Positions 9,853 through 18,807 of a stretch of 55,552 nucleotides of DNA are shown in pieces. A model generated the notes under the pieces. The model made no database searches. It worked only from the letters and a program-made list of their open reading frames with translations, and had not been told where the DNA came from. How positions within the stretch are numbered: position 1 is the stretch's first letter; the number at the start of each line of letters is the position of its first letter. The translations under genes and the position numbers were made by a program. This DNA comes from Rubritalea profundi. Lineage in GTDB: Bacteria; Verrucomicrobiota; Verrucomicrobiia; Verrucomicrobiales; Akkermansiaceae. The stretch lies in contig NZ_MQWA01000001.1 of the NCBI RefSeq assembly GCF_002954445.1, positions 2,755,737 through 2,811,288 of the forward strand, written 5' to 3'.

Positions 9853-10362
9853 TTAGCCAAGTTGCTTGTTCCAATCAGTGATACGGTCAGCGTGCGCTGC
9901 GAAGAGTGCTGCTGTGTCGCCGTGGATCTTGATGCTTTCGATCTTGTCGCCTTGGACGATGGAGTTGATCACGTCTTGACCCTTGGTTGTCTCACCGAAG
10001 ACCGTGTGGTTGCCGTCGAGGTGTGGAGTAGGACCGTGAGTGATGAAGAACTGAGAACCGTTGGTGTTAGGTCCAGCGTTCGCCATGGAAAGGATACCTG
10101 GCTTGTCGTGCTTGCGAATTGCGGGCTTGCACTCACACTCGAACTTGTAGCCTGGGCCACCCATGCCTGTACCAGTCGGGTCGCCACCTTGGACCATGAA
10201 GTTGTCGATTACGCGGTGGAAAACGATGCCATCGTAGAATCCGCGTGAAGCAAGATTAAGGAAGCTGGCACATGTGACAGGTGCGTCGGCTGAGAAAAGT
10301 GTGATGTCGATGTCACCCTTGTTGGTGGTGACTGTGATGTTGATGTCTGCGAGATCGCTCAT
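9853..10362 (-). CDS. Cyclophilin-type peptidyl-prolyl cis-trans isomerase
   Basis: A 169-residue cytosolic cyclophilin (no signal peptide) that catalyses proline isomerisation during protein folding. The fold signature is complete: [19 protein letters not shown] (with the catalytic Arg), [39 protein letters not shown] and [14 protein letters not shown] short C-terminal extension ([11 protein letters not shown]) follows the barrel. It is a single transcription unit with a terminator; upstream on the same strand is the toxin-antitoxin-like pair, separated by a 7-nt-period tract. Confidence 0.94.
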   Translation of the reverse strand: MSDLADINITVTTNKGDIDITLFSADAPVTCASFLNLASRGFYDGIVFHRVIDNFMVQGGDPTGTGMGGPGYKFECECKPAIRKHDKPGILSMANAGPNTNGSQFFITHGPTPHLDGNHTVFGETTKGQDVINSIVQGDKIESIKIHGDTAALFAAHADRITDWNKQLG

Positions 10363-10385
10363 AGTGGCGGGAATTTAGAGTGGGA

Positions 10386-10428
10386 TGGGCAAAGGATAAA
10401 GGAAAAAGGGTGAGAAGTGAGAAGTGAT
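10386..10428. repeat. Purine-rich tract with 7-nt period
   Basis: Reads as successive heptamers GGCAAAG, GATAAAG, GAAAAAG, GGTGAGA, AGTGAGA. It fills the gap between two minus-strand genes. One of at least a dozen such tracts in the window (see findings). Confidence 0.6.
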
Positions 10429-10677
10429 TTACTGGCCACGGATGTCTAGGATTGAAATGTGGCCGTCTTGAATGATCCAGCTGATGGCGTAGCCGACAAC
10501 AACGGTGACTTGAGTGGGGCTGGGTGCGAGGAACACTGACCATTGGAAATCTCCGCCACGTTCGGGGGTTACTTGGATCTGGCGTAGTTGCTTGAGCAGC
10601 ATGTCGCGGCGTTGGCCGGTGGGGGGTAACTGCGCGAGCGCTTTGCTGTGCAACAATAGTTTGGGGAGTCCCTGCAT
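10429..10677 (-). CDS. Small protein, possible RelE/ParE-like toxin partner
   Basis: 82 residues (MQGLPKLLLHSKALAQLPP...). The C-terminal half, WSVFLAPSPTQVTVVVGYA then GHISILDIRGQ, has the beta-strand pattern and ILDI ending seen in RelE/ParE-fold toxins, but I see no firm catalytic signature. Its ATG lies 3 bases after the stop of a 58-residue acidic ORF, the classic antitoxin-first spacing. A toxin role is inference from size, order and fold impression only; it could also be an unrelated small protein pair. Confidence 0.5.
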   Translation of the reverse strand: MQGLPKLLLHSKALAQLPPTGQRRDMLLKQLRQIQVTPERGGDFQWSVFLAPSPTQVTVVVGYAISWIIQDGHISILDIRGQ

Positions 10678-10680
10678 GGC

Positions 10681-10857
10681 TTAAAGGTCGTCGAGGTCTT
10701 TCCAAGATTGTTCTAACTGGTCGTTCATCCGGCTGCGCAGGGTCTCAAAGTAGTTGCTGTCGTCGACTAACTCTAGGTGGGTGAGAAAGATCCCCAGCTC
10801 ACCACGTTGCTCGGCGGGAAGCTCGCGGATGGCTTCTTTGATAGTTTCTAACTCCAT
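10681..10857 (-). CDS. 58-aa acidic protein, possible antitoxin
   Basis: Begins MELETIKEAIRELPAEQRGE and ends QLEQSWKDLDDL. The ELPAEQRGELG-type helix resembles the short addiction-module antitoxins that precede RelE-like genes. Acidic, with no hydrophobic segment. Its stop codon is 3 bases before the start of the 82-residue partner, so the two are almost certainly co-translated. No clear Shine-Dalgarno sequence precedes it. Confidence 0.55.
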   Translation of the reverse strand: MELETIKEAIRELPAEQRGELGIFLTHLELVDDSNYFETLRSRMNDQLEQSWKDLDDL

Positions 10858-10985
10858 GGGGGAAGTGTGTGGCGGCGGTTTCTAACCGCCAAGCCTTATC
10901 TTTGACCAGTAGGTTGGAAACCTCCGTCACCGGGAATTTCTCTTGTTGAGGGTAGATAAAGAACTGGTATAAGACGGAGGTGGAT

Positions 10986-12426
10986 ATGGAGAAAAATGCA
11001 GGGGAGTGCTGGGCAATGTGTCCGGACTGCCAGGGGCGAGGGAGGAGAAGCCGCAGGCTTTCAAAAAAAAGTGCGGCGGAACTACCAGAGGGAGTTGGAT
11101 GAGTTTGAAAAAAATAACAGTGGCGGGCTGGCTCCGATACGGCCCAAGGGGCACCTCGATGCTTGCTTAATCTGTAATGGATCAGGGCTAGTTCCTGCTG
11201 CCCATTTCCCTGTAGTTGATACTGAGAACTATCCACATGTTGCGATTATTGGTGGGGGAATTGGTGGGATAGCTCTTGCTGTGGCTTGCTTGCACCGTGG
11301 TATTCCTTTTACTATCTATGAGCGTGACGGTGGCTTTGGTGTGCGCTCTCAGGGGTATGGGCTGACTCTGCAGCAGGCGAGTAAAGCGATAGAGGGGCTG
11401 GGGGTTTTCACCCTAGAGGAGGGAGTTATTTCGACAAGGCATGTGGTGCATACTACCGAGGGTAAAGTGGTCGGAGAATGGGGGATGAGGAAATGGGGAA
11501 GGTCCGATTCTAAGGCTGCATCGAGACGTACCAATGTCCACATAGCGCGGCAGTCGTTGCGCGCAGCTCTGCTTGAGGAACTCGGTGGGCACGATGCGGT
11601 GCAGTGGGGACACCAGTTGGTCGATTTTAAAGAAAACGAGGGCGAAGGGGTAGATCTCCATTTCCAAGTGGAGGGCGAGATAAAGAGCATCAAGGCAGAT
11701 CTTGTAGTGGGGGCGGATGGGATTCGTAGCTCGGTGCGGAGGCTTCTTATCGGCGAGGAGGCTTCACTATTGCGCTACCTTGGTTGTATTGTGATCTTAG
11801 GGATTTGTCCTTTGGAGAATCTCGGAGGTATTGAGAATCCTCTGTTGGACTCAGCTACGGTGTTTCAAACGGCCAATGGCAATGAGCGGATGTATATGAT
11901 GCCTTATTCGTCGGACTCTGTGATGTGGCAGCTCAGCTTCCCTATGCCTGAAGAGCAGGCGAAAGTGCTCAGTGCTCGTGGAGCTCAAGCTCTCAAGGAC
12001 GAAGCCTGTCGTAGATGCGATTGGCATGATCCGATCCCTCAGATTCTAGCAGCCACTGATCACTCGCTGATCTCTGGCTATCCCGTGTATGATCGAGCAT
12101 TGCTCCAGCCTGAACTGTTGGAGAGTGGATCTCAGGTGACTTTGATAGGAGACGCTGCGCACCCGATGAGTCCCTTCAAAGGACAGGGAGCGAATCAGGC
12201 GCTGCTAGATGCGCTGGCATTGGCTCGGGCTATCACCAAAGGCTGTGGGCCATTCGCTGATGGAGAAAAAAGAAGCTTGAGGGAAGCTGTGTTAACAGAG
12301 TTCGAGTCAGAAATGTTGGAGCGTAGTGCTACAAAAGTGAAGGATTCAGCAGAAGCCGCAGAGTTCCTCCACTCCGAAGTCGCCATCCACGAAAGTGATG
12401 CGCCGAGAGGGCGGTGTCGGGATTAG
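10986..12426 (+). CDS. FAD-dependent monooxygenase with N-terminal CxxC motifs, interrupted at an A8 run
   Basis: A group A flavoprotein hydroxylase (PheA/TetX/UbiH-like). The Rossmann FAD site is VAIIGGGIGGIALAVAC, the DG-type motif is GADGIRSSVRR, and the GD motif is LIGDAAHPMSPFKGQGANQA. Before the FAD domain is a cysteine-rich segment: frame 0 from ATG 10986 gives CPDCQGRGRRSRRLSKK, and frame +1 gives VRRNYQRELDEFEKNN and later CLICNGSGLVP. The frames meet exactly in a run of eight As at 11063-11070; seven As would give a continuous SKKVRRNYQ. So either one A is extra, or the gene uses slippage at the homopolymer. The alternative start at ATG 10996 would bypass the first CxxC. The substrate is unknown. 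Full length is about 479 residues. Confidence 0.8.
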
Positions 12427-12478
12427 TCATTGGTCATTTGAAAACGAAACGGTAAGTGTGACAGCCACTGAGGTGAAG

Positions 12479-12740
12479 TCAGATATTGAGCTGGTAGCGT
12501 GTGTAGCGTGTGTAGCGTAACTCACCAGTCTTCTTAAAGGCGCCTTTTTCAGCGAGGTCTGGTAGATCACGGGTCGCGTTTGGCTGGGATATCTGCGTGT
12601 TAGTCATGTAGATTTTAGCGCTTAGTCCGCCTTCGAAGCCCTCAACGCCTTCTCTAAACATTCGATGCACCATTTTTAGCTGACGCTCATTGAGTTGGTT
12701 TTGGTGCTGACTGAGGTTGCAGCCTGATGATGTGTATCGG
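12479..12740 (-). pseudogene. C-terminal fragment of a Fic-family protein
   Basis: The readable stretch HQNQLNERQLKMVHRMFREG, then EGFEGGLSAKIYMTNTQISQ and ATRDLPDLAEKGAFKKTGEL, matches the winged-helix tail that ends many Fic/DOC AMP-transferase proteins. The catalytic Fic motif (HPFxxGNGR) and everything before this tail are missing. The end is disturbed by a direct duplication (GTGTAGC repeated), giving RYTRYTRYQLNI. No start codon suits the upstream part. A dead remnant. Confidence 0.65.
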
Positions 12741-12827
12741 CGACGTCCAATACTACGAGTTATTGATGGAATGGTGTCGACGGGTTACATGACTTTTATC
12801 AGTAGAAAGCGGCGGATGTTTTCCGTG

Positions 12828-12928
12828 GCGCGACCGTCTCGGTCGCTTTAATCTTCTAGTGTAGCCTGGCTTTCAGCCAACAGATAGCGCTGCGCCGGAA
12901 GACGTTTAAGCGAGCGAGACGGTCGCGC
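12828..12928. repeat. Inverted-repeat element with CGCGACCGTCTCGGTCGC core
   Basis: Arms of 24 bases (12828-12851 and 12905-12928) starting GCGCGACCGTCTCG are almost perfect reverse complements, enclosing 53 bases. Each arm contains its own small palindrome (GCGACCG...CGGTCGC). The arrangement is that of a REP/MITE-like extragenic palindrome between the Fic remnant and lpxA. Not a terminator (no T run). Confidence 0.75.
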
Positions 12929-12961
12929 TACTTTGTGACCAGCTACTATGCAGAATGCACA

Positions 12962-13735
12962 CTACCGAATAACCCCGCGTTCCGCGGTATCGAGGAACTT
13001 GATGAGGTGCTTGACGTGCTTGTTGTTGGCGCTGTCGGCGATTTTTAGTTCGGCGAGTGATACTGCGAGGTTGGTGTTCTTCTTGAGGAAGATCCTTTTA
13101 TACGCACGGCGCAGGTAGGCGATGTCTTGGTCGGTGAAGCCTCGGCGCTGGAGGCCGATTTGGTTGATCGAGCGGACGGCTGCGGGTGCGCCATCGACGA
13201 TGGTGAATGGTGGCACGTCTTGCACGACCTTGGTGCAGCCGCCGATGAGCGAATGGGCACCGAGTCTGCAGAACTGATGGACGCCGGAGAGTCCAGAAAT
13301 GATGACGTAGTCTTCGACTGCGACATGCCCGCCAATAGTGGCGTTGTTAGAAAAGATGCAATTGTTGCCGATGATGCAGTCGTGTGCGACGTGCGAGTAG
13401 GCGAGGAAGTTGTTATCATCACCGATGGTGGTGGGCGTTTCCTCAATGGTAGAGCGATGGATGGTGGTGTTCTCGCGGAAGGTGTTGCGGTTACCAATCT
13501 TGAGATGGGTGGGCTCACCGATGTATTTGAGGTCCTGGGTGCGCTGGCCGATGGCGGAGAATGGATAGAAGATGTTCTCTTCGCCAATGGCTGTGGTTCC
13601 ATCGATCACAACGTGTGATTTCAGCTCACATCGGTCGCCGATGGAGACGTTGTCACCAATCATACAAAAGGGGCCAATGGTAACGTCGTTACCAATGGTG
13701 GCAGAATCTGAAATGACGGCTGTCGGGTGAATCAT
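12962..13735 (-). CDS. lpxA: Acyl-ACP--UDP-N-acetylglucosamine O-acyltransferase
   Basis: First enzyme of lipid A synthesis, cytosolic trimer. The 257 residues show the hexapeptide beta-helix from MIHPTAVISDSATIGNDVTI onward and the canonical LpxA signatures QRTQDLKYIGEPTHLKIG, FRENTTIHRST, YSHVAHDC (catalytic His region), SGVHQFCRLGAHSLIGGC and VQDVPPFTIVDGAPA. The tail GLQRRGFTDQDIAYLRRAYK...AERGVIR is the usual helical domain. This is the copy closest to textbook LpxA; the paralogue is at 2605-3375. It seems to be transcribed alone, with heptad tracts and intergenic DNA around it. lpxD, fabZ and lpxB are not adjacent, unlike in proteobacteria. Confidence 0.95.
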   Translation of the reverse strand: MIHPTAVISDSATIGNDVTIGPFCMIGDNVSIGDRCELKSHVVIDGTTAIGEENIFYPFSAIGQRTQDLKYIGEPTHLKIGNRNTFRENTTIHRSTIEETPTTIGDDNNFLAYSHVAHDCIIGNNCIFSNNATIGGHVAVEDYVIISGLSGVHQFCRLGAHSLIGGCTKVVQDVPPFTIVDGAPAAVRSINQIGLQRRGFTDQDIAYLRRAYKRIFLKKNTNLAVSLAELKIADSANNKHVKHLIKFLDTAERGVIR

Positions 13736-13741
13736 GGGATT

Positions 13742-13886
13742 TAGTTAGTAGGAGAAAGGGGGGAAGGAGAAAGTAAAAAACTCTAAGATTAGGAAAACTC
13801 ATCTCTTTGGTTATCTCCGTTCAGGCGCTATGTGGGGGTTTTCTCTAGGTTTCAACTAGCCGGCCTAATGACCCGTGACTAATGAC
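13742..13886. repeat. Two 7-nt-period tracts upstream of lpxA
   Basis: 13742-13780 is purine-rich (GAAAGGG, GGGAAGG, AGAAAGT). 13863-13886 reads TGACCCG, TGACTAA, TGACAGC. Both are separated by ordinary sequence and belong to the dispersed heptamer family. Confidence 0.5.
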
Positions 13887-13899
13887 AGCAACTCCGCTG

Positions 13900-15114
13900 C
13901 TACCGCAACATCGTGGCTGCCTTTCTGACGGCGTTGATGAGAGTTTCTACTTCTTGCTCGGTGTTGTAGATGGCGAATGAGGCTCGGGTGGTGCCGGTGA
14001 TGCCGAAGCGCTGCATCAGCGGCTGGCAACAATGGTGGCCGGTGCGGACGCCGACTCCCATTTGATCCATCAGCGTGCCGAGGTCAAAGTGGTGGATGCC
14101 TTCAATACCGAAGGAGAGGACGGATGCCTTGTTGGGAGCGGTGCCGTAGATTTTGATACCATCAATTTCTGAAATTGCTTCAGTTGCGAGCATGAGCAGT
14201 TTGTCTTCGTGCGCGGTAATGGTGTCGAGTCCGATGTCTTGCATCCATTCGAGAGCGGCTGCTAGAGCTATTCCACCCTCGATGTTCGGTGTGCCAGCCT
14301 CATATTTGAATGGAAGTTCGTTGTAGGTGGTTTTTTCGAAGGTGACTTGTTTGATCATTTCACCGCCACCACGCCATGGTGGCAGCATCTCGAGTAGCTC
14401 TGTGCGTCCCCATAGGATGCCAATGCCGGTTGGGGCGTAGGTCTTGTGGCCTGAGAATACGAAGAAGTCACATCCAATCGCTTGGACGTCGATCGCCATG
14501 TGCGGAGCGGACTGGGCGCCATCAATAAGCGTCCAGGCTCCGACTTTTTTCGCTTTGGCGATGAGGATGTCGATCGGGTTGATGGTTCCGAGGGCATTGG
14601 AGACTTGGCTGACTGCAACGAGCTTGGTCTTTTCGGTGAGTAGTGAGTCGATGTCGCTGAGGTCGCATTCTCCAGAATCGGTGACGGGGATGACATCGAG
14701 TGTGGCTCCTGTCCGCTGGCAGAGCATTTGCCAAGGGACTATGTTAGAATGGTGTTCGAGCCCAGAGATGAGGATGCGGTCGCCGGTGGTGATTTTACCT
14801 GAAAGGCTGAGTGTGTCGGCGACGAGGTTGATGCCATCGGTGGTGCCGGAGGTGAAAATGACTTCGTGCTCGTGTGGTGCGTTGAGGTGTTTCGCGATGC
14901 TGGTGCGGGCTTTCTCGTGGGCATCGGTGGCCTTGCGCGAGAGGTAGTGAACGCCGCGGTGGATGTTGGCATTGAGCTCAGAGTAGTATGCGCGGGAGAC
15001 GTCGAGCACGGCTTGGGGCTTCTGGACTGTGGCGGCATTGTCTAGGTAGACGAGTGGTCTGCCATTGATCTCTTGGTGGAGGATCGGGAATTGTGCACGA
15101 AGGTCTGCGTTCAT
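13900..15114 (-). CDS. sufS: Cysteine desulfurase, SufS type
   Basis: PLP enzyme that removes sulfur from cysteine to supply Fe-S cluster assembly. The 404 residues match the SufS/group II length. Visible: YLDNAATVQKPQAV, NANIHRGVHYLSRKAT, EVIFTSGTTDGINLV, ISGLEHHSNIVPWQ, LIDGAQSAPHM, the PLP lysine in FSGHKTYAPTGIG, and the catalytic cysteine in GVRTGHHCCQPLM. The start MNADLRAQFPILHQEING is standard. The rest of the suf operon (sufBCD, sufE/U) is not nearby in this window, so this copy is either a lone gene or separated from its partners. Confidence 0.93.
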   Translation of the reverse strand: MNADLRAQFPILHQEINGRPLVYLDNAATVQKPQAVLDVSRAYYSELNANIHRGVHYLSRKATDAHEKARTSIAKHLNAPHEHEVIFTSGTTDGINLVADTLSLSGKITTGDRILISGLEHHSNIVPWQMLCQRTGATLDVIPVTDSGECDLSDIDSLLTEKTKLVAVSQVSNALGTINPIDILIAKAKKVGAWTLIDGAQSAPHMAIDVQAIGCDFFVFSGHKTYAPTGIGILWGRTELLEMLPPWRGGGEMIKQVTFEKTTYNELPFKYEAGTPNIEGGIALAAALEWMQDIGLDTITAHEDKLLMLATEAISEIDGIKIYGTAPNKASVLSFGIEGIHHFDLGTLMDQMGVGVRTGHHCCQPLMQRFGITGTTRASFAIYNTEQEVETLINAVRKAATMLR

Positions 15115-15223
15115 TAAGAATTTAAGATTGGAAATTTAAGATTGGTACAAGAGGAGCATTCATTTGGTTTCAACTTGATGGCCCAATGACTCTTGACTGA
15201 TGACTGATGACTGATGACTTCCT
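15115..15223. repeat. 7-nt-period tracts between sufS and the DUF4340 gene
   Basis: 15115-15147 alternates TAAGATT and GGAAATT; 15176-15223 contains ACTGATG three times exactly at 7-base spacing with degenerate heptamers on both sides. Nothing else recognised in this gap. Confidence 0.65.
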
Positions 15224-15228
15224 GTGGG

Positions 15229-17172
15229 TTACTCTTCTTCGAAAAGGTCGAGGGCGGCGAGCTTACCAACCGTATAGAGGCTAAGGATGAAATAGCCGTC
15301 GATGTTGCTCGCTTTGGCGTAATAGAATGCGCTTCTGCCAGATTTTGAGGATTTTCCGAGTGTGAGTGTGTAGGTGGACAATTGCGACGGCATTCCCTCG
15401 TTGTCAAATTCTTGGACGCTGATCGAGGCGGTGAATGCTGGAGTTTTTAGGGCTTCGATCGCAGCGGTATTGTTCGGGCTGAGGCGTTTTTGGGCGATGA
15501 GAAGATGGTTTGCGTTGAGGAAGAATTTGGCGCGTTCGGGGAGAAGCTGGTCACTCATGTCTTTGTCGCCGAGTTTAGCAACGAGGCTGTCCTCTAAGTA
15601 ATTGTAGTCGACTGTGAGTTTTTCTTTGCCGGTTTGTTGGGCTGTGAATTGTTTGATGTCGATGACTGGGAGGTTCCAGATATCCTTGGGTTGCCAACTC
15701 CAATAGCGGGTTGGAATGCTGGAGACGATCTCGGGTGTGACTTCCCAGACTATTTGTGTGCCACGGAGGCTGGCGTAGTAGCTTTCGGTGTTGGTTCCGT
15801 CCTCGGCTTTGCGTGTGACTTTGCCGAAAAGCAATTGCATGTGCTTGGATTCGAAGAATAAGAAGTCAACGATGATAGACGGCTTATCCAGTCCGAAAGG
15901 TGAAAGGTCTACGGCAGCATCGCTGGCGAAATCTTTGATCGGTGTGAGGGCAATTTTTTGCATCAGCTCAGCAAACACGCTTTCGTCGATGGCTTCTTTC
16001 TTGTTGCTAGGAGTGATGAGTTTGTAGGGGGAGCCCGGAATGCGCGCGACGATGACTGGTTCTGCTGGGGTTTGAGGGCTGCGTACAATGATGGAGCGAA
16101 GGTCGGACCGTGTGTGCTTGGACCACTGCATCATTTGGCGGGAGCGTAGTTCGTTCACTGAATTGGGAAGTTGGGTGATGTAGTTAGATGTCTTCTGGGT
16201 TGCTATGAGTGGGAGCTCAAACACGACGTCTCGGTTGCTGATAGTGGCGTAGCTGGAACCAGCACCTTCGGATGGTGGATAAACTTTGAGAGTGATTTCC
16301 TCATCAGCGCCAAAGCTAGTGACTGCGACTTCGAGCGTGTCCTCTGGGGTGTCGGGAAGGGTGATAGATCCGGTAGGGTGGAGAGCAATGGCTTCGAGTT
16401 TCGAGAGGTTAGCTAGAAACTTCATGACTGCATTGCCGTCGGTGGCCAGCTCCAGTGGTTTGGTTAACACCCAAGGGGCATCAGGTCGCGGGTGGCTCAG
16501 GACTATCTCGGTCTTGCCGCGCAGTAGTCGAACTTGCTGGAGTGTGGATTTGTTGAGTGCGAAGGGGCGATGATCGCGGAAGGCGCGAAATTTATCTTCG
16601 AATAGTGAGTGGATGTCACCCGTGGTGTCCGTGCAAAGGTAGATGTGATCGTCTGCATCTGGGCCCTTTAGGCGGAGATAGACGGTGGGCAGGAGGATTT
16701 CTTTTTCTCCTTTGATTTTCTTTTTCCAGGCTGATGACTTGCCAATGCTGAAGTCGGCTATGGTGTCGCCTAGGCTGTTAGTGAACCGGGCATGGATGGC
16801 TTTTTCATCAAATCCGAGCTCTTTGATGGTCTCAGCGTTCACTTCGATGTGGTCTTGGATTTCAGCATTGTGAGCAAAGAGTATCAGAGACTCGATGGCT
16901 TTAGGTCCATCGGCTCTGTCCTGCCAAGGCTCGGTGCCAAACCATAATCTATTTTCAGGATCGAAGGAAAATTTCATTTTGGCTTGGTCGGCAGTTTTGA
17001 TGACGACGCTGGAGGTGGCCAGCAGATTATGATCGAAGAGCGGGGCGAAGTCTTCTTTGGCTGGCTCGGTGGAGAAGCTATCGAGGAAATCTACGCGCCC
17101 AAGTTGTTGCAGGCTTAGAGTAGCTAAGCCTGCAGTGCAAAGAATGAGGATGATGGAGACGAAGATCTTCAA
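15229..17172 (-). CDS. DUF4340 domain protein of a GldFG-type ABC cluster
   Basis: A 647-residue protein with a single N-terminal membrane segment (MKIFVSIILILCTAGLATLS) and a large exported part. The repeated pattern of short beta-rich segments with W/F-P-x-L-type turns (for example DHRPFALNKSTLQQVRLLRG, SPFGLDKPSIIVDFLFF, ESYYASLRGTQIVWEV) is that of DUF4340 proteins, which are commonly encoded after GldG-like ABC accessory proteins. The family's function is unknown; a role in a membrane complex at the cell envelope is inferred from context. It starts 18 bases after the GldG-like gene and is the last of three genes in the unit. Confidence 0.8.
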   Translation of the reverse strand: MKIFVSIILILCTAGLATLSLQQLGRVDFLDSFSTEPAKEDFAPLFDHNLLATSSVVIKTADQAKMKFSFDPENRLWFGTEPWQDRADGPKAIESLILFAHNAEIQDHIEVNAETIKELGFDEKAIHARFTNSLGDTIADFSIGKSSAWKKKIKGEKEILLPTVYLRLKGPDADDHIYLCTDTTGDIHSLFEDKFRAFRDHRPFALNKSTLQQVRLLRGKTEIVLSHPRPDAPWVLTKPLELATDGNAVMKFLANLSKLEAIALHPTGSITLPDTPEDTLEVAVTSFGADEEITLKVYPPSEGAGSSYATISNRDVVFELPLIATQKTSNYITQLPNSVNELRSRQMMQWSKHTRSDLRSIIVRSPQTPAEPVIVARIPGSPYKLITPSNKKEAIDESVFAELMQKIALTPIKDFASDAAVDLSPFGLDKPSIIVDFLFFESKHMQLLFGKVTRKAEDGTNTESYYASLRGTQIVWEVTPEIVSSIPTRYWSWQPKDIWNLPVIDIKQFTAQQTGKEKLTVDYNYLEDSLVAKLGDKDMSDQLLPERAKFFLNANHLLIAQKRLSPNNTAAIEALKTPAFTASISVQEFDNEGMPSQLSTYTLTLGKSSKSGRSAFYYAKASNIDGYFILSLYTVGKLAALDLFEEE

Positions 17173-17190
17173 AATATCTGACTAGAGAGG

Positions 17191-18798
17191 TTAGGATCTG
17201 CGACTATTCCAGAGTACCAGACCAAAGAGTAGCGAGGCAAATGGCATATAGATCAAAATGATTTGATCGATGAATGATTTGTGGGCGGATTGGACCGTGA
17301 TTTTCTTTCGAAATACAGGTTTTGGACCAATGCCGATGAGGCTTTCGCGCCCGACGAGCCAGTTGATTGTGGAGTTGATGAAGTAGGACATCTCCTCGCG
17401 AGCGTTCTCTGGACGTAAAAAATCAGTATTGGCGATGACGACCATGCGAGAGGTGAGTGGGTTGGTGAGGTCACTATTCTGACGGCCTCGGACAACTGCA
17501 GCAGCAAGGTTCACGGGAGTTGGGTTGACTGCCCCTTTGATGACTCCTTGGTCTTCTCGCGGGTCAAAGGATGGATTGAGTTCAGTGTATTTGCTTTCTC
17601 CCCACCAGCCGTCTGCGGCTTTGAGCAAGGAGAAGGGGGAGATGTTGCTGATGGCGAGTCGGTCATTGGTGCTCATGACTTCGAGGCCTAAGCTGGGGCC
17701 GTCTAGTTGCGTGGCTTGGTGGGCGAGACCTTTGTTGACTTCGGGACCCTGGGTGAAGAAGGCCCGTGCAGACGTCAGTGACTGACCTGATTTACTCACG
17801 CTCATCACGCGGTTGTCCTGCGGTGAAATCCCGTACTCGCGTAAGAACCGGTTGAAGTGCTTGAGTTTGGCACTGGGGTCGAGAGTGATGAAAAGGCTAG
17901 CAGATTCGCGGCCCCAGTACTCGGTGAGTTTGCCGATCTCATGCTCACTAAAGTCGAAGGCTGGCCCGATAATAGCGATGCCTTCTGCGTCGTCAGGGAT
18001 TTCCAGCGTGGAGGAAATCTGGAGGGGAGAGAGCTGGATGTTCTGAGCTAGAAGCAATGATTGGAAGTTTTTCCACGCTGGAGTTCCTTTGTTTGCTTCG
18101 TCGATCCGGGCTTTATCGACAATGAAGTAGAAGCGACGAGGATTGCCTTCTACCGCGCTTACCAGATAGGAGGTGATGTAGGATTCATCGTTCCAGGTCG
18201 AGATGAACTTCTTATTGAATCTATCAAACTCCTCAATGAACAAGGACTTTACTGGGATTGTGCGGATGTGTTTCACCAGATCAATTTTCTCTTCTTCTGG
18301 AGAGAGTTTCGCATCTGCGATGGTGTTCCTGGCGTCGATGAGAATAGTTTCCTCAGTGATGTCGCGCTGGTAGGTGGTGACGAAGTCTTGTAGGCGATCT
18401 CGGTCAAGTGTCGGGTCTATGAATTCGAGCTCAATGTTGTTGCCTGAAAAGAGTTGGTAGTTCTCTAGCTGTCCTCGTAGTTGGAGGTAGTAGGGCGACT
18501 TTTGTTTTAGGATTGCCACCATTTTGATAGGTAGCTGACGTTGAAGGACTTCTGGACTGGCTAAGTACTGAGTCGTAGTCTCAGCGAGAGTGAAGTCAGC
18601 GTGGCGTGTTAGGTCAAAGCGTTTGTTGTTCGTGCACGAAAGGAAATTGAGCAAGATGACGCAGATCACAGCGAGGACAAGCTGGAAGATAGCGAGCGAG
18701 CCCAGGCCGAAGCGATTGATTTTTTTGACAGGACTAGATGCAGGAGAGCCGTTCGACTCATCGAGTTCGTCCTCATTTTTTTGAGATATTTCTGACAT
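17191..18798 (-). CDS. GldG-family ABC transporter auxiliary protein
   Basis: 535 residues. A charged N-terminal tail is followed by a membrane helix (LGSLAIFQLVLAVICVILLN), a long extracytoplasmic region (ABC_transp_aux/GldG-like, with FDLTRHADFTLAETTTQYL and VEGNPRRFYFIVDKARI) and a C-terminal membrane helix (IDQIILIYMPFASLLFGLVL) ending NSRRS. In Bacteroidetes GldG works with GldA and GldF in gliding and type IX secretion. In Verrucomicrobia similar clusters exist without known function. Located between the permease (9-base gap) and the DUF4340 gene. Confidence 0.85.
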   Translation of the reverse strand: MSEISQKNEDELDESNGSPASSPVKKINRFGLGSLAIFQLVLAVICVILLNFLSCTNNKRFDLTRHADFTLAETTTQYLASPEVLQRQLPIKMVAILKQKSPYYLQLRGQLENYQLFSGNNIELEFIDPTLDRDRLQDFVTTYQRDITEETILIDARNTIADAKLSPEEEKIDLVKHIRTIPVKSLFIEEFDRFNKKFISTWNDESYITSYLVSAVEGNPRRFYFIVDKARIDEANKGTPAWKNFQSLLLAQNIQLSPLQISSTLEIPDDAEGIAIIGPAFDFSEHEIGKLTEYWGRESASLFITLDPSAKLKHFNRFLREYGISPQDNRVMSVSKSGQSLTSARAFFTQGPEVNKGLAHQATQLDGPSLGLEVMSTNDRLAISNISPFSLLKAADGWWGESKYTELNPSFDPREDQGVIKGAVNPTPVNLAAAVVRGRQNSDLTNPLTSRMVVIANTDFLRPENAREEMSYFINSTINWLVGRESLIGIGPKPVFRKKITVQSAHKSFIDQIILIYMPFASLLFGLVLWNSRRS

Positions 18799-18807
18799 GC
18801 TATGGTA

